Below, one piece after another: positions 37,199 through 46,410 of a stretch of 64,000 nucleotides of DNA (the stretch's first letter is position 1; each line of letters opens with the position of its first letter). This stretch comes from Pseudomonadota bacterium (lineage in GTDB: Bacteria; Bdellovibrionota_C; UBA2361; OMII01): the NCBI GenBank assembly GCA_026390555.1, contig JAPLFS010000063.1, positions 1-64,000 on the forward strand, given 5' to 3'. The position numbers were made by a program, and so were the translations under genes. The notes under the pieces were generated by a model. It saw only the letters and a program-made list of their open reading frames with translations, had not been told where the DNA came from and did no database searches.

Positions 37199-38794
37199 CT
37201 ACGCAGCAGTTTGCTCGTAGTATAACGCTTTTAAGTGCTTGAACTCCTCTAAACTGGGGATGCCCAGTTTGTGTTGTCTCTGGACACTCCACCTAAAGAG
37301 CTCCTGATTAAACTCTCCATCCTCTGTGCAGAAATCCTTTAATGCCCCTATAGCTTTAAGATCCGGCACACCACGGCTATTCTGCATCCCGGTAATGGAG
37401 CTAAAGAGGGCCTGATTAAAGTCTTCGCCCTCTGTGCAGAAATCCTTTAATGCAGCTAGAGCTTTGAGATTCGGAACGCCCTTGCCACGCTGCATACCGC
37501 AAATGGAGCGAAAGAGAGCCTGATTAAACTCTTCATTCTTTGTGCAGAAATCCTTGAATGCCGATAGCTCTTTCAGATCTGGTACGCCACAGCTAGCCTG
37601 CATCCCGGTAATGGAGCGAAAGAGATCCTGATTAAACTCTTTATTCTTTGTGCAGAAATCCTTTAATGCCGATAGATCTTCGAGATCTGGCACGCCATAG
37701 CCATTCTGCATCCCGGTAATCGCGCGAAAGAAATCCTGATTAAACTGTCTATTCTCTGTGCAGAAATCCTTTAATGCCTCTAAATCTTCGAGATCCGGCA
37801 CGCCACAGCCATACTGCATCCCGGTAATTGAGCTAAATAGTGCCTGATTAAACTTTTCATTCTCTGTGCAGAAACCCTTTAATGCCTCTAGATCTAAGAG
37901 CTTCGGCATACCACAGCCACCCTGCATCCCGGTAATCGAGCTAAAGAGGGCCTGATTAAACTTATCATTCTCTGTACAGAAATCCTTTAATGCCGTTAGC
38001 TCTGAGAGCATCGGTACACCACACCGACACTGCATCCCAGTAATCGAGCTAAAGAGGGTCTGATTAAACTTTTCATCCTCTATGCAAAAATCTTTTAATG
38101 CCGTAAGAGCTGAAAGATTCGGCATACCACGGCCAGCCTGCATCCCGGTAATGGAGCGAAAAAGATCCTGATTAAACGTATCATTCTTTGCGCAGGAATC
38201 CTTTAATGCCCCTAGAGATTTGAGATCCGGGATGCCACAGCCAGCCTGCATGCCGGTAATAGAGCGAAAGAGATCCTGATTAAACGTATCATTCTCTATG
38301 CAGAAATCTTTTAATGCCCCTAGAGCTTTGAGATCCGGCGAGCCACTGCCAGCCTGCATCCCGGTAATGGAGCTAAAGAGCTTTTCATTAAGCTTACCTT
38401 TATCGTCTGAACACCACGCTACTAGTTCTTCGACCTCTCTCCTGTCCGGCATCCCTAGATTATTATACATGCTAGATATTGATGCCCGTAGGGGGTGTTC
38501 TGCATACCACTCTATAAGCTTCCAACTTGATGCCTGTAGTTCCTTCAGATCTGTGGCGCTTTTTAGAAGTGTCGTTATACTAGAAGATTTGCCGGCGCGG
38601 TAAAAGCTAAAGAAGCTCTTGCACAATACCTCACTTAAGAACTGCTCTTTATCGGCTTCGTTATCTATGCTCGAAGCTACCTTTTTGATTTGATTTAGAA
38701 GCTTGGCGAGCGGAAGATCGCTAATCTTAATAGACTCCTTATAGAAGGGATCCTCTAGCTTTCTGGTAAATTTTTCTTCAGTCCTACTGCTCAC
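37199..38794 (-). CDS. 36-residue tandem-repeat protein C (10 repeats plus terminal cap)
   Basis: The most upstream paralogue and the only one with an intact C-terminus. A shared N-terminal domain is followed by 10 repeats and a degenerate eleventh (FNQELFRWSVQRQHKLGIP), closing with a cap LKALYYEQTAA. The GTG at 38794 aligns with the starts of A and B and is preferred; an ATG at 38842 would add 16 residues. Positions after GMQ are AG, CR, GG, YG, NG, AS, RG and NS, more varied than in B. It begins within 82 bp of the miaA stop on the same strand with little room for a separate promoter, so it may be read through from mutL-miaA. Function unknown. Confidence 0.85.
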   Translation of the reverse strand: MSSRTEEKFTRKLEDPFYKESIKISDLPLAKLLNQIKKVASSIDNEADKEQFLSEVLCKSFFSFYRAGKSSSITTLLKSATDLKELQASSWKLIEWYAEHPLRASISSMYNNLGMPDRREVEELVAWCSDDKGKLNEKLFSSITGMQAGSGSPDLKALGALKDFCIENDTFNQDLFRSITGMQAGCGIPDLKSLGALKDSCAKNDTFNQDLFRSITGMQAGRGMPNLSALTALKDFCIEDEKFNQTLFSSITGMQCRCGVPMLSELTALKDFCTENDKFNQALFSSITGMQGGCGMPKLLDLEALKGFCTENEKFNQALFSSITGMQYGCGVPDLEDLEALKDFCTENRQFNQDFFRAITGMQNGYGVPDLEDLSALKDFCTKNKEFNQDLFRSITGMQASCGVPDLKELSAFKDFCTKNEEFNQALFRSICGMQRGKGVPNLKALAALKDFCTEGEDFNQALFSSITGMQNSRGVPDLKAIGALKDFCTEDGEFNQELFRWSVQRQHKLGIPSLEEFKHLKALYYEQTAA

Positions 38795-38875
38795 AAGACA
38801 CCCATCTATAGCTGTTATGTATAGATGATCGTCCTTACCCATTCCTTAGTCAAAATCGTAATAAAGGTGTTCGAA

Positions 38876-39931
38876 TTAGTTGGAATTAGTTTCCGCAGAA
38901 ACGATATACCAAACCTCTGTCCGCTCCAGAGGCTCCTCTAGCCGCTGCTTAACAGCCTGCTCTAAGGCAGCTGGCGTTAGGGCAAAGGTGCGAAAGCTCT
39001 TTATGCGTGACTGTGCGCGGGCAGGAAAGGATTCAAATCCAGTTACCTCCTGTGCCAGCTCCTGAGGACCCGGTCTTACTAGCCAGCCCCGTTTAAGCGG
39101 CTCATTACGCCAGTAGGTCATCTGCCTCTTGGCGAACCGTCTAGTATGCAGCGATATCTCAGCAGCAAGGTTCTTAAGCTCAAGTTTCCCCTTAAGTAGA
39201 TCGCAGGCCTGTTTATAACCAAGGGTATTCAGAGCTGACACCTCTCCATAGCGCTCAAGAAGATTGCGGCTCTCCTCAACTAGCCCCCCCTCTACCATCA
39301 ACGCAGAGCGCGCCTCGATCCGTTTATACAGCTCATCACGGGGTCGACAGATTACAAGCACCAGTGAAACGACCTCCACTGGCGCAAAGTTATGCTGTGC
39401 AAATAGCTCGCTCGGCTTTTTGCCCGTTACCCGCACGATCTCAAGTGCTCGCGAAACGCGTTGAAGATCCCCTGGATTAAGACGCTCTGCAGTTTGCGGA
39501 TCCGCTACTGAAAGCTCGGCATACCTCCCCTCTGGACTAAGCATAGCGATCGCCTCTCGGATCTCTACAGGAGTTGCCGGAACATCCGCCAACCCATGCA
39601 GCAGAACCGTCAGATACATCCCAGAACCCCCAACTAATAGCGGGATCTTACCACGGGCTGAGATGTTACTAATCGCATCAAGCGCCGCAGCTCTAAAAAG
39701 CGCCACGTTGACCGGCGTCGTGGGCTCAAAGATATCGAGCAGATGGTGCGAGACCCCGCCCCGCTCACGCTCTGTTAGCTTTGCCGAGCCTATATCGAAC
39801 CCCTTGTAGAGCTGCACCGAATCAACGTTAACTACCTCTGCAGCAAGGGCGCGTGCAAGCGATATCGAGAGCGCACTTTTACCAGCAGCGGTTGGTCCAC
39901 ACACCGCGACGGTCTTGTAGGGGATAGTCAT
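38876..39931 (-). CDS. miaA: tRNA dimethylallyltransferase
   Basis: Adds a dimethylallyl group to A37 of tRNAs reading UNN codons. The P-loop CGPTAAGKS is at residues 11-19, followed by NVDSVQLYKGFDIGSAK, HHLLDIFEP, VGGSGMYL, and LNPGDLQRVSRALEI. Its 351 residues include a longer C-terminal tail than usual. It lies 3 bp after mutL, the classic mutL-miaA pairing. Confidence 0.97.
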   Translation of the reverse strand: MTIPYKTVAVCGPTAAGKSALSISLARALAAEVVNVDSVQLYKGFDIGSAKLTERERGGVSHHLLDIFEPTTPVNVALFRAAALDAISNISARGKIPLLVGGSGMYLTVLLHGLADVPATPVEIREAIAMLSPEGRYAELSVADPQTAERLNPGDLQRVSRALEIVRVTGKKPSELFAQHNFAPVEVVSLVLVICRPRDELYKRIEARSALMVEGGLVEESRNLLERYGEVSALNTLGYKQACDLLKGKLELKNLAAEISLHTRRFAKRQMTYWRNEPLKRGWLVRPGPQELAQEVTGFESFPARAQSRIKSFRTFALTPAALEQAVKQRLEEPLERTEVWYIVSAETNSN

Positions 39932-39934
39932 GAG

Positions 39935-41770
39935 CTAACGGTCCCTTCCGAACCACCGCTCTACGCCATCACGACTAAATTCTGTCACCACCGGCCTGCC
40001 GTGCGGACAGGCCGCGGAAAGTTCTGCATCATCTAACTGCACAAAGAGCGCATACGCCTCTGGACGCGACATCGTATCACCTGAGCGAACGCTGGCGTGA
40101 CAGGCGATACGGGCCACCATATGATCGATCCGCTCCTCAAGCCGCTCACGCCACCCAGCGATAACCGGCTCAACTGCGAACTCCTTAATCAGACTCGCTG
40201 GACGAAGGTGTGAAATTATTCCCGGCACTCCACACACCCGAACGGTATCACTAGAGAGCTGCTCTACCTCAAACGCGAGGGCCTTAAGCGCATCCTCCTG
40301 CTCCATAATCACCGTAACCTGCTCCTCTGTAAGCTGCACAACCTCCGGAATAAGGAGCTTCTGTACCTGCAGGGTGTGCTCTGCTCGTGCGCGTCGGATC
40401 TTATTATAATTGACCCGCTCATGTGCCGCGTGCATATCAAGCACTACCAGTTTGTCGTTTAATTCGCAGATCAGATAACACTCAAGCACCTGCCCGACGT
40501 AGCGCATGTCAGAGAAACGAAACGGCCCCGTATTATGAGGGCTGCTATAACGGTTTGGATTTGCGTAGCCCTCTGGCGCTTCAAGCTTAAAGAAGGAGGG
40601 TTGCCTCTGTACTGGCTGCCCAGAAGCTAGTAAGGAGCGTGGTGGGTCAGGAAAAACCTCCCTTACCATGTCCTCAAGCGAACGCGGGGCCTCAAACACT
40701 AGCGGCTGCGGTGACCCTACAACTGCTCCCTGATAGATCAACACAGGGGGCGTAGCCATGTTACCCACAGTAGCGGCAGCAAACGACATCGGTTGACGAA
40801 TACCCCGCACCGCAGCCAGCACCGCCCCACGAACCACAGCAAAGATCTGGTTAGGATGCCTGAAACGGACCTCACTTTTCTGCGGGTGCACGTTTACATC
40901 GACGTCCTCCGCTAGAAGAGCGAGCGAGATATATCCGACCGGGAACTCACGGTCCTTTAACATCGAGTCGTAGCCCTCACGCACCGCCCTAACAACCAAT
41001 TTGTCAGAGACGAGTCGTCCATTAATAAGGATGCTAAGTCCAGTTGAATCAGCTAGCGCCTGCCCAGGATGGCCGACCATACCGGTTACCGAGATGCCAC
41101 CCTCTTCGAGCGCTACCGGCATAAGGTCCCCAGCGCACACCTGCGCTCCCCGTTCAGCGATGCTCCTAGCCCGTGCTAAGTTCAGCACCTCATCTCCATC
41201 CGATATCAATCGGTATCGTACGTCGAACCGTCCTAAACTTGACTGCATTAGCCAGGTGCGAATACGGGCCAGCTCAGCACGGGGCGACTTTAGAAACTTT
41301 CTGCGTGCAGGTGTATTAAAAAATAGGTGCTCAACCTCGATCTCGGTCCCCTCGTTCCAAGCGCAACTCTGCACATCTATGAGCTTTCCACCCCTGAATG
41401 TAATCGAGGTTCCAACCTCTGCCTCACGGCTCCTAGTTATAAGCTTGACCTTAGAGACGGCGGCGATAGAGGCGAGCGCCTCACCGCGAAATCCGAGCGT
41501 TGCCAGGTTAAGCAGATCCTCGATTGCAGAGACCTTCGAGGTGGCGTGTCGCTCAAACGCGAGGATGGCCTCATCACGGGTCATACCGCAGCCATCATCA
41601 CGCACACGCATGCGGCTGTGACCTCCAGCCTCTAAGGTTACGCAGATATCCTTAGCGCCAGCATCAGCGGCATTATCTACCAGCTCGCGCACAACCGATG
41701 ATGGACGCTCGACCACCTCGCCCGCTGCGATCTGATTAATTACCGTATCTGAAAGAACTTTAATCTTCAT
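39935..41770 (-). CDS. mutL: DNA mismatch repair protein MutL
   Basis: A 611-residue MutL. The GHKL ATPase domain shows INQIAAGEVVERPSSVVREL with the catalytic E29, DDGCGM, ATSKVSAIEDL and LGFRGEALASIAAVS. The C-terminal dimerisation domain has LDMHAAHERVNYNK, ACHASVRSGD and CPHGRPVV. The endonuclease motif normally written DQHAxxExxxxE here reads DMHAAHERVNYN, losing the last Glu, so nicking activity is uncertain although CPHGRP is present. It heads the mutL-miaA pair. Confidence 0.96.
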   Translation of the reverse strand: MKIKVLSDTVINQIAAGEVVERPSSVVRELVDNAADAGAKDICVTLEAGGHSRMRVRDDGCGMTRDEAILAFERHATSKVSAIEDLLNLATLGFRGEALASIAAVSKVKLITRSREAEVGTSITFRGGKLIDVQSCAWNEGTEIEVEHLFFNTPARRKFLKSPRAELARIRTWLMQSSLGRFDVRYRLISDGDEVLNLARARSIAERGAQVCAGDLMPVALEEGGISVTGMVGHPGQALADSTGLSILINGRLVSDKLVVRAVREGYDSMLKDREFPVGYISLALLAEDVDVNVHPQKSEVRFRHPNQIFAVVRGAVLAAVRGIRQPMSFAAATVGNMATPPVLIYQGAVVGSPQPLVFEAPRSLEDMVREVFPDPPRSLLASGQPVQRQPSFFKLEAPEGYANPNRYSSPHNTGPFRFSDMRYVGQVLECYLICELNDKLVVLDMHAAHERVNYNKIRRARAEHTLQVQKLLIPEVVQLTEEQVTVIMEQEDALKALAFEVEQLSSDTVRVCGVPGIISHLRPASLIKEFAVEPVIAGWRERLEERIDHMVARIACHASVRSGDTMSRPEAYALFVQLDDAELSAACPHGRPVVTEFSRDGVERWFGRDR

Positions 41771-41780
41771 CTGCTAGGAT

Positions 41781-42860
41781 CTATTCCCACTTCGGAACGA
41801 TTGATATCTCTCGCTCCTTCCCGTACATGCCCCCACGCCGCAGAGTAAAGCGGATACTCTCTAAGCGTGCCGATCGACGGATACTATCCTCCACCTCATC
41901 TCGATTGTGAACTCTTTCTCTATTTACTTTATAAATAAGGTCCGCCCCCTCTATATCGCGTTGATATCCCCGCACGAAGCCCCTCTCACTTAGCTCCCGT
42001 TCAACGGCTTTAATACCCCCCAGCTCAGCCGCCCCATCTGCCATCGTTCTGAGCGCCATAGGACCTTGATCGGTATCAACTAACTGCCATCCCATGCGGG
42101 GGCGCTTGACCTTTCCGGTCGATATTAGTTCAGGCAGGATGCGTTTTATGCTATTAATCGGTACTGCGAATCCGATCCCGGCAGAATCTCCAGATTGACT
42201 TAAGATAGCCGTATTTATTCCGATTAACCTCCCCTCAGAATCAAGTAACGGGCCACCGGAATTCCCCGGATTAATCGAAGCGTCGGTCTGAATCAGATCC
42301 TTTAAAAGTGCGCCCCTCGGGGTCTTCATGGTTCGATCGAGTGAGGAGATAATTCCGGCTGTCAAACTGCGATAAAGCCCGAACGGATTTCCGATGGCGA
42401 GCACCCGTTGACCAACCTCAAGCCGCGATGAATCACCGTATGGCAGCGCCACGATACTCTTCGGGATCTCTGAGAGCTGCAACACAGCGATATCGCTCTC
42501 TACATCAAAACCAAGCAGCTTCGCCTTACTGTTGTGTCCATTAGGGAGCATAATCTCAACGCTGCCCCCAGACTCCAACGCGCCCTCGATTACATGCAGG
42601 TTCGTAAGTACTATACCACGTTGCACATCGACTATAGTTCCAGTGCCAGTTCCCTCTTGCGGCTTAAGCTCATCAAAGAACGTAAATGAATCAACTACGA
42701 ACGTACGGGTGGTAATAAAGACCACCGACTGATTAGCACGCTTGTAAGTGTCGATAGTACTTTGCTCATCCTGCGTACGGGATGCAACTACAGAAGGGGC
42801 TGCGTATAGTGACGGCGCAGTAAAAAAGATTAGTGCAAGCGTCAGAAGCAACCTCTTCAC
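41781..42860 (-). CDS. Periplasmic trypsin-like serine protease (S1C, DegP/HtrA-like)
   Basis: A 359-residue exported protease. A signal peptide MKRLLLTLALIFFTAPSLYA is cleaved near residue 20. The catalytic triad is visible as H in VLTNLHVIEG, D in VESDIAVLQL and S in NPGNSGGPLLDSEG. The C-terminal 110 residues replace a standard PDZ with a diverged PDZ-like module (AELGGIKAVERELSERGFVRGYQRDIEGADLI spread over the region). It probably degrades or chaperones misfolded envelope proteins. Its ATG overlaps the relA/spoT stop by 4 bp. Confidence 0.9.
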   Translation of the reverse strand: MKRLLLTLALIFFTAPSLYAAPSVVASRTQDEQSTIDTYKRANQSVVFITTRTFVVDSFTFFDELKPQEGTGTGTIVDVQRGIVLTNLHVIEGALESGGSVEIMLPNGHNSKAKLLGFDVESDIAVLQLSEIPKSIVALPYGDSSRLEVGQRVLAIGNPFGLYRSLTAGIISSLDRTMKTPRGALLKDLIQTDASINPGNSGGPLLDSEGRLIGINTAILSQSGDSAGIGFAVPINSIKRILPELISTGKVKRPRMGWQLVDTDQGPMALRTMADGAAELGGIKAVERELSERGFVRGYQRDIEGADLIYKVNRERVHNRDEVEDSIRRSARLESIRFTLRRGGMYGKEREISIVPKWE

Positions 42861-45043
42861 GCATCATTCTCCATATCGTCTGCACTGGAAGATGGCGAAA
42901 GGTGTCGCACCCGCTCCACCTTGATAACGCCGGGCACCATTTCAATCGCCCGCTTTATTTTATGCAGCTGTTGAGCATCATCGATAACTAATTCAAAATT
43001 AATAGCTGCTCTACCATGCTCGGTCTTGATCTGTGCGCTGGTAATATTAGCTCCATTTGCGGTAATAGCCTGGGTCACATTCGCAAGTAGTCCCATCTGG
43101 TCCTGCGATGCAACCGTAATGCGCACACGACGAGAGGTTTTTACGACCTTATCCCAGTTGACATCCACACGCCGCTGCGGATCGCTATTAAGTATCTGCC
43201 CACAGTCAGCATTATGTACCGTTACGCCGCGCCCATGTGTGATAAATCCAACGATCCGATCTCCCGGCAGTGGTTCGCAGCATTTCGCAAACCGTACCAG
43301 GATATTATCAATACCGGAGACCTGCACACCGATACGCTCACGGCTAGATAGTGCTGCGCGCTGGAAGATGCGCTGCATCGGCGTAGCTGTTGCCGTTAAC
43401 TTCTCCTCAACATTGGTGCCCTCTGGAAGCAGCTTGGCTATAATCTTTGCAGTGCTGATACGCCCGTACCCAACACCGGCGAATAGCTCGCCCTCTGTTT
43501 TCAGGCCAAGATCGTTAGCCACCTGTAGAAGTCGACCATCCTTTTCAAGTTTCTTAACGCTCAGTTTGACCTTGCGTAGGTCCTTAGAGAGGATCTCTAT
43601 ACCGAGCGCCAGCGAGCGAACATTCTCATCGGCCTTAAGGAAGGCTCTTATGCGTTGCTTGGCCTTTGTAGAGCGTACGAACTTAAGCCAGTCCTTGCTC
43701 GGCACATGGTTCTTAGAGGTGATAACCTCAACGGTATCACCATTTGAAAGCACATGCTCAAGTGAAACCATCTGCCCGTTTACCCGTGCGCCTATCGTAT
43801 GGTGGCCAACATCGGTATGAACCGAGTATGCAAAATCAACTGGGGTCGCGCCGGACGAAAGACGTACGAGATCCCCCTTTGGCGTGAAGATAAATACCTC
43901 TTCAGGATAAAGCTCGCCCTTAACAGATTGGATAAACTCATCGGGATTCTTGAGATATTGTTGCGTTTCAACAAGCTCCTTGACCCACTGCAGATCAAAA
44001 GTTGGCGCACCCTCGCCCTCCTTGTAACGCCAATGTGCAGCGATCCCCTCCTCAGCAATACGATGCATCTCTGGGGTTCTAATCTGAATCTCAATGCGCT
44101 GACCATCCGGGCCGATCACCGTAGTATGGAGCGACTGATACATGTTTGGCTTGGGCATGGCTATCAGGTCTTTGAAGCGTCCAGGAACAGGTTTCCAGGT
44201 TGAGTGCACAACACCGAGCGACTCATAACAGGCACGTACAGTTGGAACCACCACCCTGAATCCAAGCAGATCGTAGACCTCTTCAAATGAGAGTTTATCA
44301 CGATCCATCTTCTGCCAGATCGAGTAATGGTGCTTACCGCGCCCCTTTACTGCAGCTGAGACCCCTGCCTCTGCAAGCTGCTTTTGAATCTCCTGTGTTA
44401 CGCGCTCAACATAGGCATCACGCTCTGGGGCTGTCGTTGTAATGTATTGATTAATCTGCGCATGCATCTCTGGACGAAGATAAAGGAGACAAAGATCCTC
44501 TAGCTCTGATTTCAGCCAGTGAATACCAAGCCTGTTCGCCAGTGGTGCGTAGATCTCTTGAGTCTCGGTTGCGATACGCCGCTGCTTATCCTCGCTAAAA
44601 AAACTGAGCGTTCGCATGTTGTGCAGACGGTCGCAAAGCTTAACCAGCACCACTCGGATATCCTTGGCCATCGCAAGCAGCATCTTACGGAAGTTCTCGG
44701 CCTGCTTTTCCTCGCGCGATTCAAACTCAATACGGGTAAGCTTGGTTACCCCCTCAACTATATCGGCCACCCCTGGGCCGAAATGTTTCTGAATCTCCTC
44801 TCGCGTTATCTCACTATCTTCAATCGTATCGTGCAGCAGAGAGGCAATTACTGATGGCTCATCAAGCTTTAGTTGACATACTAACAGCGCCGTTTCTTCG
44901 ACGTGCTTAAAGTACGGATCACCCGATGCACGCACCTGTCCGGCGTGGCACTCGACTGCAAAGTCATATGCTTTTTTTAAGGTAACTAGATCCGGAGTCG
45001 GATGATATTTTTTAACAGCCTCAGCGATCTGCTCAAAGGACAT
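42857..45043 (-). CDS. spoT: Bifunctional (p)ppGpp synthetase/hydrolase (RelA/SpoT)
   Basis: A 728-residue long RSH protein. The HD hydrolase domain contains LLHDTIED (H71, D72) and RLHNMRTL. The synthetase domain has YSIWQKM, DLLGFRVVV, RFKDLIAMPKPNMYQSLHTTV and QIRTPEMHRIAEEGIAAHW. A TGS domain (FTPKGDLVRLSSGATPVDFAY) and a C-terminal ACT domain follow. Both catalytic domains look intact. It is followed by the protease and preceded by rpoZ, the common rpoZ-spoT neighbourhood. Confidence 0.96.
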   Translation of the reverse strand: MSFEQIAEAVKKYHPTPDLVTLKKAYDFAVECHAGQVRASGDPYFKHVEETALLVCQLKLDEPSVIASLLHDTIEDSEITREEIQKHFGPGVADIVEGVTKLTRIEFESREEKQAENFRKMLLAMAKDIRVVLVKLCDRLHNMRTLSFFSEDKQRRIATETQEIYAPLANRLGIHWLKSELEDLCLLYLRPEMHAQINQYITTTAPERDAYVERVTQEIQKQLAEAGVSAAVKGRGKHHYSIWQKMDRDKLSFEEVYDLLGFRVVVPTVRACYESLGVVHSTWKPVPGRFKDLIAMPKPNMYQSLHTTVIGPDGQRIEIQIRTPEMHRIAEEGIAAHWRYKEGEGAPTFDLQWVKELVETQQYLKNPDEFIQSVKGELYPEEVFIFTPKGDLVRLSSGATPVDFAYSVHTDVGHHTIGARVNGQMVSLEHVLSNGDTVEVITSKNHVPSKDWLKFVRSTKAKQRIRAFLKADENVRSLALGIEILSKDLRKVKLSVKKLEKDGRLLQVANDLGLKTEGELFAGVGYGRISTAKIIAKLLPEGTNVEEKLTATATPMQRIFQRAALSSRERIGVQVSGIDNILVRFAKCCEPLPGDRIVGFITHGRGVTVHNADCGQILNSDPQRRVDVNWDKVVKTSRRVRITVASQDQMGLLANVTQAITANGANITSAQIKTEHGRAAINFELVIDDAQQLHKIKRAIEMVPGVIKVERVRHLSPSSSADDMENDA

Positions 45044-45086
45044 GATGAACGCCCTAGCCCTCTATTCGATCAGTATTGAGAAGCAA

Positions 45087-45479
45087 CTATACCTCGTTCT
45101 CGTCATCAGACGCAGGCAGAGATCCGGTCTTCATCAGAGAGTCCTTAAGAAAATCCACCGAACGCACATCGCCGCCATTAGAGAAGAGCCCTGCTCCGAT
45201 CTCTGGACGACGCTCACGCTCCGCTATCTCTACTGAGCGCTGAGCCTCGAGCTCACGTGCACGCTGCTCCTCGTATGCCTCCGTCTCTTCTGGGGTCATG
45301 AAGCGAACCTTGCTGGCTGCGATCTCACGCAGTGCTGTCACTACAGCCTTGTTCCTTCTATCAGCGATCTGAATCGTGCCACCCTGTAGAATCTGCTTAG
45401 TACGCTTGGATGCAAGCTGCACTAATGAGAAACGGTTATTCTCTTGGACGAGGCAATCTTCAACGGTAATTCGAGCCAT
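45087..45479 (-). CDS. rpoZ: RNA polymerase omega subunit with long C-terminal extension
   Basis: The first 70 residues are standard omega ([41 protein letters not shown]). A further 60 residues follow, very rich in Glu and Arg ([20 protein letters not shown]) and closing with an acidic DDENEV tail, so the protein is longer than typical. The extension is probably a charged helix. It lies 43 bp upstream of the relA/spoT gene. GGGAG lies upstream of the ATG. Confidence 0.93.
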   Translation of the reverse strand: MARITVEDCLVQENNRFSLVQLASKRTKQILQGGTIQIADRRNKAVVTALREIAASKVRFMTPEETEAYEEQRARELEAQRSVEIAERERRPEIGAGLFSNGGDVRSVDFLKDSLMKTGSLPASDDENEV

Positions 45480-45801
45480 AAATACAAACTCCCTATCAGC
45501 TGATGGACACCTTAACTACGGCGCCCCCTGGATGGATAAACGACCGATATTTCTACGGTATTATGGACACTAGCAAAGCCTCTTCAGGCTGTAAATGCCC
45601 ACAACCCGGCCATATTACAGAGCAAAAACCACCTTTCCGTGTTATTTATGCCGCTAAGATAACGAAACTATTGATTAAGGCGGTTGTTTTTAGGTAGATT
45701 TGCGGTGGCAGATACGCATGTTATATTATGGGTCTCATCAACTGAAACTTATGCTCTCTCTGCAATGAGTAGCGATCTGCTACCGTAGCCAAGGTACACA
45801 T
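45480..45801. other. Divergent intergenic region
   Basis: A 322-bp non-coding stretch between rpoZ and the orphan gene at 45802. A small inverted repeat AGCCT-CTTC-AGGCT lies near 45577. The motif ATGGACAC occurs at both ends of the rpoZ-proximal part. A 64-codon plus-strand ORF (45503-45697) has no Shine-Dalgarno and a composition unlike a real gene. Beyond the promoter listed separately I see nothing else. Confidence 0.5.
45700..45727 (+). promoter_or_regulatory. Promoter-like element before the orphan gene
   Basis: TTGCGG, a 16-bp spacer and TATATT, giving a start about 68 nt before the ATG at 45802. Pattern match only. Confidence 0.35.
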
Positions 45802-46392
45802 ATGGTGTTTCTTCCCAGTAATCTAAGGGTAAAACAGGAGAGTCCCACGGACTTCTTGGTCATGCCGTCGGTGCCTAGCGGTGTTGCCAAGATGTACACT
45901 GCTGATGAGAGCGTTCTTTTCCGACGTTACGATAGTCTATCCTTCATATACACGAACCTTCACAGCTCTACACTCTGTTTATGGGCCGCCTTTGGGGAAA
46001 TAGACAAAGCGAAAACATCAGTGAATCGAAGCTTTCATATAGATAATGCACGCGAATTTATAGAGCAGGTGTCCGCTACACTTGAATTTCCTAATAAGGT
46101 TGCTAGCATATTTCCGCCTGCTACCGATATTCCTGACTGTATTACTGATACGATAGAGAAGCTGCCTACGCATCTAAGACAGATTTCTAAGATGCGTGAA
46201 GCGATTGAACGCGCTGATTTTAATGCCTTAACTGAAGCTGCATGTCTATCGGTAGGAAGCACAGCCTCACGTTTAGAGTACCCCTTACCCATTATCAAAC
46301 TGGCGCTAACAAAGATAAAAATTAATCTTGCTGAGATAGCAGCACAATACGCACTGAATGCTACCTATCATAATAACAACATCGTCTCCTGA
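45802..46392 (+). CDS. Orphan hypothetical protein, 196 aa
   Basis: A 196-residue soluble protein with AT-richer codon use than the surrounding minus-strand genes (third positions often A or T). No signal peptide. The C-terminal half is predicted helical (LRQISKMREAIERADFNAL, then a helix near LALTKIKINLAEIAAQYAL). It is inserted between the rpoZ-spoT and car-pyr clusters in the opposite direction, with its own promoter-like element. I recognise no family; composition and isolation hint at horizontal gain. Confidence 0.65.
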   Translation: MVFLPSNLRVKQESPTDFLVMPSVPSGVAKMYTADESVLFRRYDSLSFIYTNLHSSTLCLWAAFGEIDKAKTSVNRSFHIDNAREFIEQVSATLEFPNKVASIFPPATDIPDCITDTIEKLPTHLRQISKMREAIERADFNALTEAACLSVGSTASRLEYPLPIIKLALTKIKINLAEIAAQYALNATYHNNNIVS

Positions 46393-46410
46393 TTAGAGAT
46401 GCTCATTTTA

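Larger units (their letters stand above)
33611..38396 (-). repeat. 108-bp coding repeats in three paralogous genes
   Basis: Thirty-four full copies plus one degenerate terminal unit of a 108-bp (36-codon) repeat lie in three blocks of 14, 10 and 10-11. Units within gene B (36.35-36.75 kb) are nearly identical at the DNA level, pointing to recent expansion, while the units of A and C are more diverged. There are no non-repeat spacers, so this is not a CRISPR array. Confidence 0.95.

Noticed and set aside
37161-37292. Longer start of repeat gene B at ATG 37292
   Set aside because: It would read through the coding end of gene C; the GTG at 37160 is conserved in paralogue A with a good Shine-Dalgarno.
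33611-38396. CRISPR array
   Set aside because: The 108-bp repeats are contiguous, keep a reading frame and have no unique spacers.
33608-38794. Identification of the 36-residue repeats as TALE, PPR, TPR or Sel1
   Set aside because: Unit length and two-helix layout are similar, but the defining consensus residues of those families are absent; only an analogy of architecture is retained.
45577-45590. AGCCT-CTTC-AGGCT as a terminator
   Set aside because: Five-bp stem without a T-run, and no gene ends here on either strand.
45503-45697. 64-codon plus-strand ORF in the rpoZ upstream gap
   Set aside because: No ribosome-binding site and no coding-like composition; overlaps the expected rpoZ promoter.
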